Below are positions 24,701 to 37,915 of a DNA stretch of 64,000 nt, piece after piece (position 1 is the stretch's first letter; each line of letters opens with the position of its first letter). The notes below the pieces were generated by a model. That model had not been told where the DNA came from. It saw only the letters and a list, made by a program, of their open reading frames with translations, and did not search any database. Source of the DNA: Lycorma delicatula (lineage: Eukaryota; Arthropoda; Insecta; Hemiptera; Fulgoridae); NCBI RefSeq assembly GCF_047948215.1, contig NC_134455.1, positions 167,072,575-167,136,574 of the forward strand, read 5' to 3'. The translations under genes and the position numbers were made by a program.

Positions 24701-27700
24701 AGTCCAGAGAACCGGCTTGGAAAAAACTTTGCGGTTTGAGCTTCACTAAAGTCTGATCCTGTAAGAAGTCATCTAGTATTAAAGTATTTCTCACTCGGCA
24801 TGCATGTACTTTGTGTTTGAAATGCCATATTTTAAAACCCCGATACAGAAAGTTGATTTTTATATAAAAATTGTACTTATTATTTTTTCTCTAAATACTA
24901 AATCAAACTCTATGAATCTCAATTTAAATTATAATTTTATGATCAGACTGACTATACGTAAAAATAACTCCTTTCATTATATTAATAAAATTTCGCAAAT
25001 TCAAAGTTACATAACTTTACATGGAAACTATGAAAATAACATTTCATGCATAAAATAAAGTAGTTACAAAAATATTTTCAGCCAGCTCTTTATGTATGGA
25101 CGTCTTAGTTGTTGTTATTGATAGAAGAATGCATTTTACACGGAATTACTTGTTTAAAAATAATATTACGGATTGTACAGTGTTTCTTAATTTGAATTTA
25201 TAAAGAAATGGAAACAGGTTTGTAATAAGAAATGAATTTTACATTAGCAATGTCGAAGGTCAACAGATCAAAGTTTAGTCTTAACGTCATCGATTTTCCT
25301 GTATCGTTCTTGGAACGATCGGTTGCTCGGTTTCTAAACACCGACAATTCAGACCTGACAAACTTTGGATATAACACAGCTACTCCGTTAATTTAAAAAA
25401 ATAGGGCTTGACTATCGACCGGTCTACTAAAAATAAACATGGATAAGATCCTTAAAATATACTTTATTATTATATCCGTTAATTTTTCAAAAGATTAAAA
25501 GGATGCGATTTTAGTATAGTGTTGAGCAACTTTTTATTTAGATTATTTTATCAATAGATACTTCGGGCATTTAAATGATAACAAAACATCGTCTGAAATG
25601 AAGTAGAACAATAACAGCGGCTACAAACAGATGCATGCATGCAATAAACAGTAAATTTTCTTATGCATATATGTTGAATTTCATAACCATTGGTTGTAGG
25701 TTTAATAACACGAGACACTAGAGGGTCACGATGATGGGCATAGCAATTCAAATGGACAAGAATAACAATATTATAATGCCAGTTTGCAAGCGAAAGTGAT
25801 GAAGAATGAAGAGGTTTTCCATCGAATTGATCGCCGTATGAATCTTGATGATTATAGCAGCGCTAATTATGTCACTTGTTCCCCGATGCTTTATGTGCGC
25901 AACAGCCAAAGTCACTATAGGGATAGATAGTGTAAAGAGATAAATTAATGTATTATTTCTTGTTTTTTCGGAAACAATGCATCATATATTGCATGATGTA
26001 GAGCTCCGTGAATTTGGGTTGTGGGTAATAATATGCATGATGCCATCGGGTATGACCTTCAGCCAGTAGTAGTGCATTTGTGAAAACATTTTAGTTACTT
26101 GGTAGTTGTATTTTATAGTATTTATAAGTATTTAAATGCGGTGAAATATGTAACAGATACAAGTGTACAGTAATTGTCGTCCTCACTTTGCCGTTACGAT
26201 CAACGCTGTCGATCAGATTCACGGAGCTGATCGTAGAGAATGCATCATCTCCATTCAATAGAGCGCTAAGTCAGAACGTTTATAGCAGGTTAATAAGTGG
26301 AAATGACCGGAAATATCTAAAATTCATACTTCTTAAACAAAAGTTTTGTCGGCTCATAGATTCGGAAAACTTAGAAAATACGAGTAAAGCTCGGACCTGC
26401 TTTTCTTACATGAGTAGATATTTTTGGGAATGATATAACAATTAAAAAAGATAATAATAATAATAATAATAAGTAGGGTGTTCAAAATTTCGCATTTTTA
26501 TTTTTATGCGAATTATCTTTATATTTTTCGTGTACTATATTTGGCAAAATCTATTTATAAAATAGTTAGCGTATTAGGATAACGTGGCATTTTAATGTTT
26601 ATATATCGTAATCTATACCGCAGTACATAACAGCGAATATGTTAAGTTAACAGGTTAGGTGCGCGTTTAAATAATAAATACATATTGCGTATTGTTCTTT
26701 ATCTAGCCAATAAAAATGTCACATTCATGTAGTTGCAGCAACGATAACAACAGCAGAAACCACCACATTTACAAATGTCTAATGTCTCGTCTCTTAAAAT
26801 CTAAATTATAATTGAAATAATCAAACCTTGAACGACTGTCTGCAACCTTTTTTAAATTTATTAGCTGGTTTTTGTTATCCTGTAATAAGTAAGAAAGTAA
26901 CGGACACAACACGTAGGTTGTATTACATTGTACGATTACACAATCATTTTTATTGTGTATACGATATATACTTTTATTATTAATAGGCCTACTCCTATAC
27001 CTGAATTAACGTCCGAGGACGAGATCATACCGTAAGCCAAAACTGAGATTCTCATTCCTATTTTATCGTTTTTTAATTCATTAGTTAATACCACAGAAAT
27101 TAACAATACATATTCTTCGCAAGAATTATCTGTTGGTTCATTTGCGTGAGCATTAAAATAAGGAAGAGAATTATGCTGATTTCAAAAAAATTAAGATCTG
27201 ATAATAAAATATCCAGTCTTTTAGGGGCTCAGGCTACAAAGATTTTTACAAAGACAATTAAATAACAGGATTACTACGAGATTTAAAATAATAGCAACTT
27301 CAATATTTTTATATTTTTATATATATATATATATATATGTACACCTACTATAGAAAGCAAGCAAAATAAAATTAGCAAGCGAAAGAAAAATCTTGCTTTT
27401 TTTAAGGAGTTATTGTACTCGTACAATACGAAGCAAGGGTTGAAACGATTGATTTTTATACTATATTAAAACTCTACTATCTGTAATATCGTGGCAAATT
27501 TCAATTTTAAAACTCAACTTTATGCCCTTGTAAAAAAAATATATCTTACTGTCTACCTTGCCGAATTTGGAGATTTTTCCAGTTAACCATTATTTCTCAT
27601 GTAATATATATTTCAGTCAGAAGTAGTTATTTTTAACATTGAAACATAAATAAATTGGTATGTTCATATTCATAAACTGGAGAAATAAATTAACGACGCA

Positions 27701-29544
27701 TTACGTCACAGATGATCTCTGATGTTCATCAATAAAAACTTATTAAATACCTCACGCCAATACCGTAAATCTATTTCTCGAGGTGATTGTCAGCAGTTTG
27801 GCTTATGCGATGCAATTCACGATAGCAGTTTCCACGATAGAAACTTGAAAAACCAAAACACAAGACGTTGAGGACATTTACCAAGAATACTAGAAGTTAA
27901 ATGGCTCAGTAAAGTTTGTAATTGATTCAAATAAACCGGTTATGTCGTGAATGTCCGGCAAAGCAGTGAATGAATGATTTATCGGGGCGATGGAGAATAA
28001 AGGCTTGCAGTAGGAAGACCAACGTAATAACAGTAAGTGGTGGTGATTCAGTGAAGAGAACAACAGAAATTTCAGTAAAAACAATCGCAAAAAAAAAATA
28101 TAATCAATAATATTTTTCCAGGTTTTGGAATATTCCTGGTTTCCCATATAGTTTTCTTCGTTGAAGAGAATCTCTACGTATATTATTTTCCGACCAAATA
28201 TTTTCCTCTTTCTTTTTATCTTTTGCTCCTCTTCTATTCTTGTCTACACTTCCTTATTTCTTATTTTGTCTGCCCATTTTACTTGGTGGATTCTTCTTTC
28301 CATAATTTCAGAATTATTCAGCTACCCCTTTTTTTCTCTTTTTTACCCATTTTTATTCAGATCTATATAACAATACACAATATGTGGTATAATCTAAGTA
28401 TTTGACATACACTTATTCCAACTCAGTCGAGACCTTTCTTTCTATCAATAACAGTTTCACATTTTCAAAAGCTTATATATATATACAAAATAAGAACTAT
28501 AATTTTTATATTCTCCCAAAAATTAAAAGAATGAGGCCACCTTTTTATTTTGTAGCTTTCGAATACGATGGATACTACATGATAGCGTATTGTTGAATGT
28601 TTTTACTTGATGGGAAATTTCTTTCGTTTTATTATATGAAAATTCCGTCAACCATAATACGATCAATACGTCTAATGGACCGATTTATGGTTAGAATCGC
28701 TAAACCGATGCGGCAATCGTGTCCAATCGCCTATATCTGAGACGCAACACGTGCATCTCCTTCTGTCAGTCTTCCTATCGTCGCGTCGGGCAAACTCTCA
28801 CTCTGGTATTAGGGAGGTTATATTAGTTAATTCTCCGTTTTTCTTAATTAATACTTGGATCAGTAAAATAAATTCACGTGGAATAGTTTGTTCTACTTTA
28901 TGATGTTTATATAAAATTATTGTTTCTACCGTCTGAATTATCTGTTTCTATCGTGTGTATTATCTCTTATCCTGCTCTAAACGGGTAAGTATTATGCTGT
29001 ATGGTTTACGATAAAGGGGGTTAGTGGGCAAAATGAATTTTAATGTTTACTGTAACCTACATAGGAATGTATTTAAATTCGCTCTTTACATATCTAATTT
29101 GATTTATTTACTCTTGTTGATATTCAACTACTGTTCTTTGTTAAGCAAGGGTGGAATAATCTCTATGAGCTGCAATTACAAATGCAATAATAATCCAAAA
29201 ATTGTTTTACTTAATTTATACAGGTAAAATAATGTAACTAGAAACTTTTTTTTATATTTTGTTAGTTACACGGGCATCGACTTCTAAGATCGTTAGCCTT
29301 CGTCACATTCTTTAAAAGAGGTTTAGATCACCATCAGGTTTGTCATATGAAAGTGTAAAGGGCTCTTACATTTTATCTAACAAGAAACACTAAAATTGAC
29401 TACACAAAATATTTAATCACTCATATAGATTAAAACAGACTAGAAAACATTTAAAGGGTGTAAAGGGCGCTGATATTAAAATACAACAATAAATAAAACA
29501 TAAAAATTTTAAATGGAAAAGAACGTCTTCACAATACCAATATT
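21776..29544. other. Long AT-rich stretch without supported genes
   Basis: I find no domain-bearing frame, RNA gene or recognisable element in about 7.8 kb. There is a short TA tract near 27318-27337 and an (AAT)n run near 26451-26471. A segment near 22735-22770 (ATGAAAATCGGTTCAACCTT) resembles wording found in several insect repeats, too short to assign. Pyrimidine-rich frames at 28161-28405 look like chance. Around 28690-28800 base composition is less AT-rich, without a coding signal. Confidence 0.5.
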
Positions 29545-32500
29545 CTTATTTTATTTTATTTTTAAGCACCTCCGGGGCAACCAGAACCGCCGTTATACCA
29601 GTCGCAACACGATGCTGTGACAATTGACTCCCCCCTTTCAATTGTTTCGAAGGACTTAACCCATCGAGGTCAAGTGAGCAATTGGGACACGTAAGCCGGT
29701 GGTCTGTAGCATCGCGCTTAGTCCGCTCACGCTGTTAGGTAAGCTCTAGGAGCTATTTAACATACTAGACTGTTTAGGGGCTCAGTAGCCGTTTGTGACA
29801 AAGACATTCGGTCTTATGCTTTAGGGCGACCGAATAGGGTGGTGGCGGGAGAAATGCCAAGCAAACCTGTTCAGGACGGCCAAAGAACTCCTCGGCGGAG
29901 AGGCTGCCCTTTCCAGTCCTGACCTATCTGGCACCAGGCATGCCTTGCACATACCCTTTGCCCCGCTCCATAAAGTCCACCCACGAGGATCCCCCATCCC
30001 ATCATCGGATATGCCCTGACTCCCTTACTGTTGCGTGCAGGCGAGCCCGGGCGTCGTAGGTAAGAGGGCTACCTCCCGTCGCTATACGTGCCACGCTTCA
30101 AAACTCTCCTTTTATGCACAGAATTAAACTACTCCCTTAGAGATTCTTTAACACAGCTTGAATTTACTTACAGACTTTTTAGTAGTTCACTGGCGTGTAG
30201 ATTAGCAAGTATTTGTTTATTTCCACTTTTCAAATCAACAGCAATACTATTTCTTAATCCGAACCTCTTTCTGAGGTCCTCATATATGGTACACTCTTCC
30301 ATTAGATGCTTGATTGTTACTGTTCTATTACAAACACTGCACATTGGTCTTTCTTTGCCGGTTAACAAATATGAATTTGTTATTCGCGTGTGACCGATTC
30401 TAAGTCTGATCACCGCCACTTGTTCTCGGCGAGTCAACTTCACGTCGCTCCATTTATATGGAGAAGTTTTAACTGAGTTTTGTTTGGTATTTAATCTTCT
30501 CCAATCATTACTACACCGTTTCTTGGTTACACCGTATTGGTTAGACAATTTTTAACATCTGCAACTCGTACAGGAATTATATTCAAGTTATCATAGACCG
30601 CTCTTTCATTCCCTGCAATACCAGCATGCCCTGGAGTCTATAAAAATACACATCGCTGTCTTCGTTGATTAGAAACATACAAAATGGACAGGATGTTGCA
30701 ATAAGGACATCCTAAATGTTCTTGTTCCGAATTGCAATAAGTGTACTTAGAGAGTCGGAACATATTAGCACTCTGTCTTCGCAGTAGTGTTCCGAGTAGC
30801 GAAGAGCTTGTTGTATGGCAATGAGTTCTACCGTATAAAGTTCTATCGTTTAAGTTCTTGCCGTATTTGGCAGTTTCCAAAAATGGGTTTCTCCATTGAC
30901 ATTTATGGAGCATCCAACTAATGTTCGTTTTTAGAACCGTCAGTATAAATTTTAATGTGTTCGTAACTACTGACGGTTGATAAAAGTTCCTGTTGGATGA
31001 TTACTGCTGGCTTCTTTTTTATTTCTTCACAAGAGAGATCCAGTCACGTGTTTAGCGTTGGTAAATCCATGGCGGTATTTCTCTTGTAGAAATTGCTAAT
31101 GTTTCTGGTAAAGCAATTTCATATTTTCCTGTCAATTCTTGATACCTTATTTCAGCTAGTCTGGAATAGGTAGCAATATGTTCATATAATGCAGCCAAAT
31201 TCGATTGAACCAATGCTTTATGCAGCCTCAGTAGTATTTCTTTATCTGAGCCCGAATTAATGTTGGATAAACATTTAATTTAAACTTTCTCAAGTCCTGT
31301 ATATGTAATCACTGTGTAAGGTATTTATGTAGTAATAGACCTAAAAATCTTGCATTGTCCTTGTACAGTATACGATGGTCATCGATGGTCAAAACAGGAC
31401 TTTGGCGAGGTATTCTCTTCCTAGAGAAGTGTACACATCAAGTTTTCTCTAGTGAAAATTTGAATCTATTATTCCTCGCAACTTCATTAAGGACGTTTAC
31501 CGCACGTTGCAATTTGTACTTCAACATAGCTGTAGTTTTTCTGGCATACGCAATTGCCAGATCATCGACATAGACACTTTTGGTGATTTCTGCTGGAATG
31601 GCTAATATTAGTTTATTGATGGCGATCGTGAACAAGGTACCGCTCAGCAGCGAGCCTTGTGGTATGCCATTTTCCAATCTTTTTTCTGATGAAAATTCGT
31701 TGTTGAGAGTACTTGGAAAGTACGGTCGTTCAATAATTCATGAGTAAGACTGGCAGATTGCCACGAATGCCTTATTCATGTATTTGAAGCATTATTCCAT
31801 GTCGCCAGTTCATATCGAATGCCTTCTGCAGATCAAAGAAGATTCCCACACAGTGTTTTTTTTTGTGATAAAGCTGTTATATATGATGTTCTCTAAGTTA
31901 ATCATTTGATCAGTAGTAGAGTAATATTGTCGAAAACCTGCTTGATGTGAGAATAAGAGATTTTATTTTTCTAAAATCCAAATGAGTCGATTATTTATCA
32001 TTTTTCAAGTGTTTTTCCCATAGCGTACGTCAAAGAAATAGAACGGTAAATATTGGGATCTGTTTGATTTTTATCTTTCTTTGGAATTGGAACAATATGT
32101 GCTTTTTTCACTGCTACAGGTACATCCCATCCCGCCATAACTGATTATATAGTTCTAACAATTTACGTTTTGCAGTGGTATTAAGCTGCCTGATCAGGAC
32201 TAATGTTTTTCATCCGGACCAGCAGCTGTGTCGCCGGCTTTCTCCAACGCTTTCACAAATTCGTCTATTTTGAATGGTAAATTATATGAATAATTTATTT
32301 CAGTTGTAAAATTTAGCAGACCCTCAAGTTCTGTTTCCCGTGTTCTGAAATATTCGTCGTAGTTGGCCGTTTTACCGGCTTCTTCAAAACTACTAGCTAG
32401 TAACTCTTCAATTTCGTTTGGAGAATCTCTAACTTCATCTTCATATTGAACGCAAATTATAGGAGTAAAGTTTGTACGCCCAAAAGTAGCCCTCACTTTC

Positions 32501-33094
32501 TTCCAAACGTCTGATGCAGTCGTATTTCTGTTAATGGATGACACATATTGCTGCCAGGATCGTTTTTTAGCATCTATCGTAAGTCTTTTTGCATAAGCCC
32601 TGTATTTTTTAAAGGCAATTAAGTTTTCTAATGTTGGTCGTTTCTTAAAAGCGTTATACGCTTTATTTTATAAATATATAAAATATATATCTTGATGCCG
32701 AGTCAAGTATGCCATTAGTTATTGCGTCAACATCAGCTTCAATAACTTCAGTTGTTTCAGGGAGTATAGTCCTAGCTGTGAAGCTCGTTCATTCTGCCTT
32801 ATCAAACAGCCATCTTTTGGTGATGGAATATATTTTTCTTGTAACGTCAGTTACAATTTGCACCGGAAAACGATCGCTTCCATGTAGATCCTTGAAAACA
32901 TGGAAAGTGTACCTCGGTGCTATCGATCCACTTATAAGTGCTAGATTTATACAAGACGTCGATCCATCTCTGGCATTGAAAAAAGTTCCTGAACCGTTAT
33001 TTCAGATAATGAAATCAGAATTCAATAAGAACCTTTCCAATTCTCTTCCACGGGGGATGTACTCGATCCGACCCCCAAAGAGAATTATGTGCAA
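29545..33094 (-). mobile_element. I/Jockey-type LINE with RNase H, 5'-truncated
   Basis: A 3.5-kb non-LTR element in reverse orientation. Its 3' end is an (AAAAT)n-like tail near 29545-29563, preceded by a GC-richer 3' UTR of about 600 bp (29564-30167). Upstream follow the Cys-rich C-terminus, RNase H, reverse transcriptase, and the second half of an APE-type endonuclease ending at about 33094. There the sequence switches within a few bases to a mariner transposase fragment. Domain order EN-RT-RNase H-CCHC is diagnostic of the I/Jockey/R1 side of LINEs and separates it from the RTE-like copies in this window. Confidence 0.9.
30168..33094 (-). pseudogene. LINE ORF2: endonuclease, RT, RNase H and zinc knuckle, degraded
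   Basis: From the 5' side on the minus strand: AHNSLWGSDRVHP, then NNGSGTFFNARDGSTSC and GSDRFPVQIVTDVT (endonuclease core; Trp codons turned to stops at two places). Next come a pre-RT segment (32200-32544, DVWKKVRATFGRT), RT motif A FFDLQKAFDMNWRHGIM (about 31800), motif B GIPQGSLLSGTLF, and motif C YVDDLAIAYA (about 31550) with both Asp kept. RNase H follows with IKIYTDGSKN (about 30945), VLICSDSLSTLIA, and TPGHAGIAGNERA (about 30610). The tail is RREQVAVIRLRIGHTRIT with the knuckle CSVCNRTVTIKHLMEEC, ending at the stop at 30168. Catalytic residues survive, but frames are broken several times, so it is inactive. Confidence 0.92.
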
Positions 33095-33095
33095 C

Positions 33096-33512
33096 TTCTC
33101 CATTGGGTCATGTCATGCATTCTGACTGGAAAATTAAACATGCATCGAGTTGCAGTAAAGTTTTTTCCTCGTTTTATGATCGAACAGCAGAAAGAACATC
33201 GAGTGGACAATTGCCGGCAACTTTTTTAACAAGCCGATGATGATGAAACACTCATGCAAAGGATCGAAAGCTGGCTTACGGCTACGATATTGAAACAAAA
33301 GTTAAATCAACAAAAAATAGCACATTACAAAAATCGCTACTAACACTTAAACTTATTGTACTCAAACAACAATAACACAAAAACTAAATGAGGTATCAAC
33401 AATTCAAGAACATGTGGTTACAGAGGAGGTTATGCGGAACACAATACTGCCAACCAAACGTCACTAAATATCTCCGTTAGCGCGTAATTAAAAACGTTCG
33501 GCTATTTTTTGA
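33096..33512 (+). pseudogene. Mariner transposase fragment with terminal sequence
   Basis: On the plus strand SIGSCH, then after a 1-base frameshift ILTGKLNMHRVAVKFFPRFM, continue as EQQKEHRVDNCRQLF, a stop, and QADDDETLMQRI, closely following the linker between HTH and catalytic domain of mariner transposases. The expected TGDE.W block is damaged (ESWLTATI after a shift), so the first catalytic Asp cannot be read. From about 33300 the frame disappears. The sequence to 33512 ends in ATTTTTTGAACAGATCTAGTA, which looks like a mariner inverted terminal repeat. That flank may be an element 5' end facing the other way (uncertain). The left side is cut at the LINE junction at about 33095. Confidence 0.72.
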
Positions 33513-34950
33513 ACAGATCTAGTATGTACACATGATTTTGCATCCATGTATGAAAAAAGAAATTAATTCGTAGGTTCGAAAGGGATGTCCTAATATTTCT
33601 TATTTTTATCCTGCTTAGAAAGAGGATAAGTTTACGAGTCTTATGTGGGTTTTTTGGCGGTAACTTCAAATCGGTTGAATTGATTTTCATGAAATTATCA
33701 AACGCTTCGTCTCAAATGCCTGAGCGGATGACACTTTGTAAATGAGAATTTGAAAAAGAAAACACCGAGTGACGTACGGAAGCGTAAGAATAAAGATTAA
33801 AGACAGAAGTTACAAACATTGCCACCCTAAAATTAAACAAAAGAAATTAGGGCTAGTATTTACTGTCACGTTATTTTTGTTTTATTTTACTGAATCCTAT
33901 TCATTTTATTGAATTAAATTATATTTTGTACGGTATTGTAATTATTAAAATCATACAATTATTAGTTTTCAATTTACATATAAAATCAATATTTCATTTT
34001 GAGTAAGAAGGCAAAACATGCCCTCCGTTTTGTTATACATAATTATTATTATTTTTTTTTATAAATGTCAGTTGTTTAAAAAAATAATTTTCTAACATCT
34101 TTAAGCAGAGGTATATGTTTTTTTGTACAGTATTTAGGAATGAATGACAATAATAGTTTTACATAAATTATAACCAACTGAAATGATGTTCTATTTTAGA
34201 AAATATTTACGGAAGCTTCGATTCTTAAAAAGAGAGACTTACTCTCTCTTATTTCTATTATTATTATTATTTTCTTATTTCTTAACTGGGCAGTTCTTAA
34301 CTGAAGACTTCGACCCATTTTATACTAAAAACGATTAAAATAGTTTTATTTAAAATTTGTAAATAAGTTTTAAAAAACAACAATCAAAATTTCTTTTATA
34401 ATTTACATTAACTGCGTAATTAAATGTTTATATTGTACTTATATTTCATTCAGATATTTCTATGATAGCACGGCTCAAATTCATGTAGGGAATTTGTCAG
34501 CCCGTTACTTTCAGAACAGGAAAATACAAATGGATCGAAATTAAATCAGTTCGGAAAGTTAAAATAAAATGTTAGTTGTATATCACTGTATAATAAAACT
34601 ATGTTATGATTAAGCATACAAAAAACAGCCCTGTTTGCAACAAAACTGTACATATATTAATCAAAAGCCAAATTCGTTGTCATTATTATTATTTTACAAT
34701 ATATTTTCCATTACTTTTTCAATATACTTGAGCCGACATATACTTGTGTTTTGATTCCGGCATGCTATTTGTATAGCTGTTATATATGAATATTATTCGG
34801 AAAGAAACCTGTAGGCGAAATATGATGCCTTTCGTGGTATCAAGCCAAAGCTGGAGTTTTTTATTGCGACATATTTTTAGTAATTATCTCAATTTCGCCG
34901 GGTAAAAACAATTTGGGAGAAAGGACAGTTGAAGAGGAGAGTTTAAGGTA
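33513..34950. other. AT-rich non-coding stretch
   Basis: No supported coding or repeat feature beyond short ATT runs near 34040 and 34255. Confidence 0.5.
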
Positions 34951-34951
34951 A

Positions 34952-35453
34952 TATTACAATTCTCCGGTGTTATTATCAGTTACATCTGCATGCGATCTTA
35001 TTATGCAAAACGTGTCTAAAGAGAAACCGCCCTCTCTAGTCAGTTCAATAATGAAATCCTTTTATTTTTTTTGGTGGAGATTTGATTCAATAATGATCGA
35101 ATGTACAAGTGAAGAATTTCATTCAGATAAATTGGAAACAAATTGGCATAATTTATATTTGGAAAATTATACTAAAATAATAATTGACGACAAATCCAAC
35201 TTTATTGTAACTGATGAACCATTTTTAAGTTCATTATTCAACCGGTTGCATGTCTTTTCTTTAATGATGACAATTTATGATGCCATTTATCCTAAATTTT
35301 ACTTTGTCTTGTATAAGCTGTCTAATGAGAAAAGAAAATCGTTTGGTCTTGCAATTGTTTGACAAGAAATTCTGCTGGTCCAAGATTCTCGATGAATTAC
35401 AAATACGTAAAATGATCAGCAGCACAGTATATTTCTTCTCCTAGTTTCTATGG
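34952..35453 (+). pseudogene. Unidentified coding-like segment (possible degraded host exon)
   Basis: I do not recognise this protein. One frame is open from about 34952 to 35362 and reads SVTSACDLIMQNVSKEKPPS, FYFFWWRFDSIMIECTSEEF, DKLETNWHNLYLENYTK, and FLSSLFNRLHVFSLMMTIYD. Its composition is balanced (Trp, Cys, His, Asp, Glu) compared with nearby chance frames. After NEKRKS the frame closes, but the +1 frame continues plausibly (RLVLQLFDKKFCWSKILDEL, IRKMISSTVYFF) to a TAG at 35451. Another plus-strand fragment near 35515-35600 reads LIPFVKEILGQRSMGRRKV. A splice acceptor-like TTATTATCAG sits at 34969-34978 and a GTATAAG donor-like site near 35311. It may be a pseudogene, an exon with misread ends, or an unknown repeat. 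Confidence 0.3.
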
Positions 35454-37915
35454 AATTCTCAAATAGAGTTCGGTGGTTAATGGTAGACTTATTTTGAAAT
35501 GAGTCCCAGTATCTCATTCCTTTTGTGAAAGAAATTCTGGGACAAAGATCGATGGGAAGGCGTAAGGTCAAGAAAATTTTCCTGAATAACCAGAAAGCCA
35601 TACTGTTGGTATTTTTTAAATGTTGAATGAGTTGTTTCCTTTGTTCTACGGTGACTATATATAAAATAAAATGACTATAAATAAAATTTAGCAAAGTTTA
35701 GCAGTATGATCAGCTAATCCTCAACATTAATAAAATAAAAGATTTCAAAAATCAAACTAAAGGTAGTATTATTTAATCATTTAAATTTTGACTTCTTGCA
35801 GTCTTGCGCTAACCAGAAATCATGTACAAAAAACTTCCTAATTCTTGATATGGCATTGACTTTAGAAATTATAAACTTATGGAAGAATTGAATAGTGTTA
35901 ATTTTATTATTATTTTATAATTCAATTTATTATTTTTTTTTTTTTAATTTACTTCATGTAGAATATTCTATTTTTTATTTTTAATACAATATGGAAATAT
36001 ATAATACCTATATTTAATATAGTTTATTATGGAAAAGAATGTGAAAAAATGAAGATTAAAGATACTAGCGGAATAAAGTGACGGTTAGCACAGTTTATTT
36101 ATTACCTCAAAACATTCTACGTAATGTTTTGATGTTCCAGATTAAAAGATTATTTTATTAAAAGAAGTTTTTCATTCTCATGGTCTCAATCTGTAATAAA
36201 TGCCAAACATAACACGTTGTTTAGTGACAACTTGTGAAAGCTTAATACAAAATTTACACCTCAGATTTATCTTGCATGTGTTGTTAGCAAAGTTACATAG
36301 ATGTAGGACGATATATTTTTTTTTAATGAATTCTATGCTTACCATATGGCTAGTTGTAAACCGATGGAATTTAGTAAAAAGTTGGGCTTGAGTATACTGA
36401 TAAAAATATAAACTGATAAATGAATAAATAACAATCATAATTATTTTAAAAATATACTCGTAGAAAAAATTAATATATATTTAACACAGTAAAAATGTTC
36501 TAAACCCATATAATTAAACAAATTCTGTTATAACAAACTTATAAGTATATTTAATCTTGATAAGGCTTAAATAAGGTCGGTTAATTAAATAAATAAGAGA
36601 ATTATATGTTAACCCGGTTGACTCTGGCGGTATTGATAAAAAATTAAGTAATAAGGAAAATTTTTAACTTTCAATCTTGTAAAGTTATCGCAAATTGATT
36701 ATAAAAATGATAGGAATGTTGATTTTTTCTTTTAACATTGATAAACGTTTTGACAACTTTTCAACCAAAATTTTGTTTTGTTTTTTCTTTTATCTATTTC
36801 AGATTATTAACAAAGTCAAATTTAGTAAAACAGACATAAAATATACGGCCTGCATAATCAAGCAAATGAATTTAATTCTATTAAGTTTTATTTAATTTGG
36901 TGTGTTCTAAGTTAATTTATTTTTATATCGCATATAAAACCGATATATTTTTCTTGATTCGTTATAAAATACGAATAAGAAGGAACGATATCATTTCTAA
37001 CTTCTTTTGAAAACTAATCAATTAGAATTTCTTCAGACCCTTTATTCACCGCATATAAAGACCGAAGAATTGACAATAAAATGAGTATGATCGCTACGAT
37101 TTAGAACAGCTCTAAAAAAGATTAAATAAACCTGTAGTCAGATCACTGGATTTAATACTCCGGAAGGGAATTCCATCTTTTCTGTGCAAATAAAAGAACT
37201 ATTTCAGAAAAAACCTTTATAATTTCTTATTTATAAAAATAAACGAATAAATAGTTTAATTTATATAATTTATAATTTATATTACAAAAATAATCATTTA
37301 ATTTAAAACTATAATTTTTATTTTAGTTCATTTTTCCAATAATATAGTTTTTAACTCGTGTTTAAAATAAGATAAAACGTAACGATAACATTTTTAATCG
37401 TATGAAAATCTACCGAAATGAAATTTTTGAGTAGTTTTGGTTGTTTCATTGAAGGATCATATCAGTAGCGATGCGATATGTCAGCAATTAGTAGTCGACA
37501 GTATTGGAAGCATGATTGCAAAAGTAGGCAGCAGCGGATAAGTCATATAGACAGATGGATGGAAATAGGATTCCAAGGATTATGTGGGTATAAGAAAATA
37601 GAACGGTCAAGAAAAATATGGAGAAAATAGTTGCCAGACTTAATGGTTGAGTCTGTGGCAATGGAACAGACTGTATGGTCTACTCATTATGTTCATGATG
37701 ATGATAAAACTGAAGATCAACATTATGTTTTAAACATCAAATGAATTACAATGCGAGAGTGTAAAATGAAAAGTTTAATTTAAAGATTTTAATCTTCAAA
37801 ATTGCTACTGTCTATGTTAAAATAGCTACTAATAATCAAAACAGCGATAATATAACTAATAATAATAAAGCTACTAATAATGATAACAATATTCATTGAT
37901 AATATGACTGCAGTA
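35454..37915. other. AT-rich non-coding stretch
   Basis: Apart from the coding-like scraps near 35515-35600, I see no gene, RNA or repeat. Small frames near 36178-36438 overlap on both strands and have no recognisable motif. Confidence 0.45.

Noticed and set aside
28161..28596. Overlapping plus-strand frames suggesting a small gene
   Set aside because: Three short frames in T-rich DNA, no shared protein pattern, no start or splice context.
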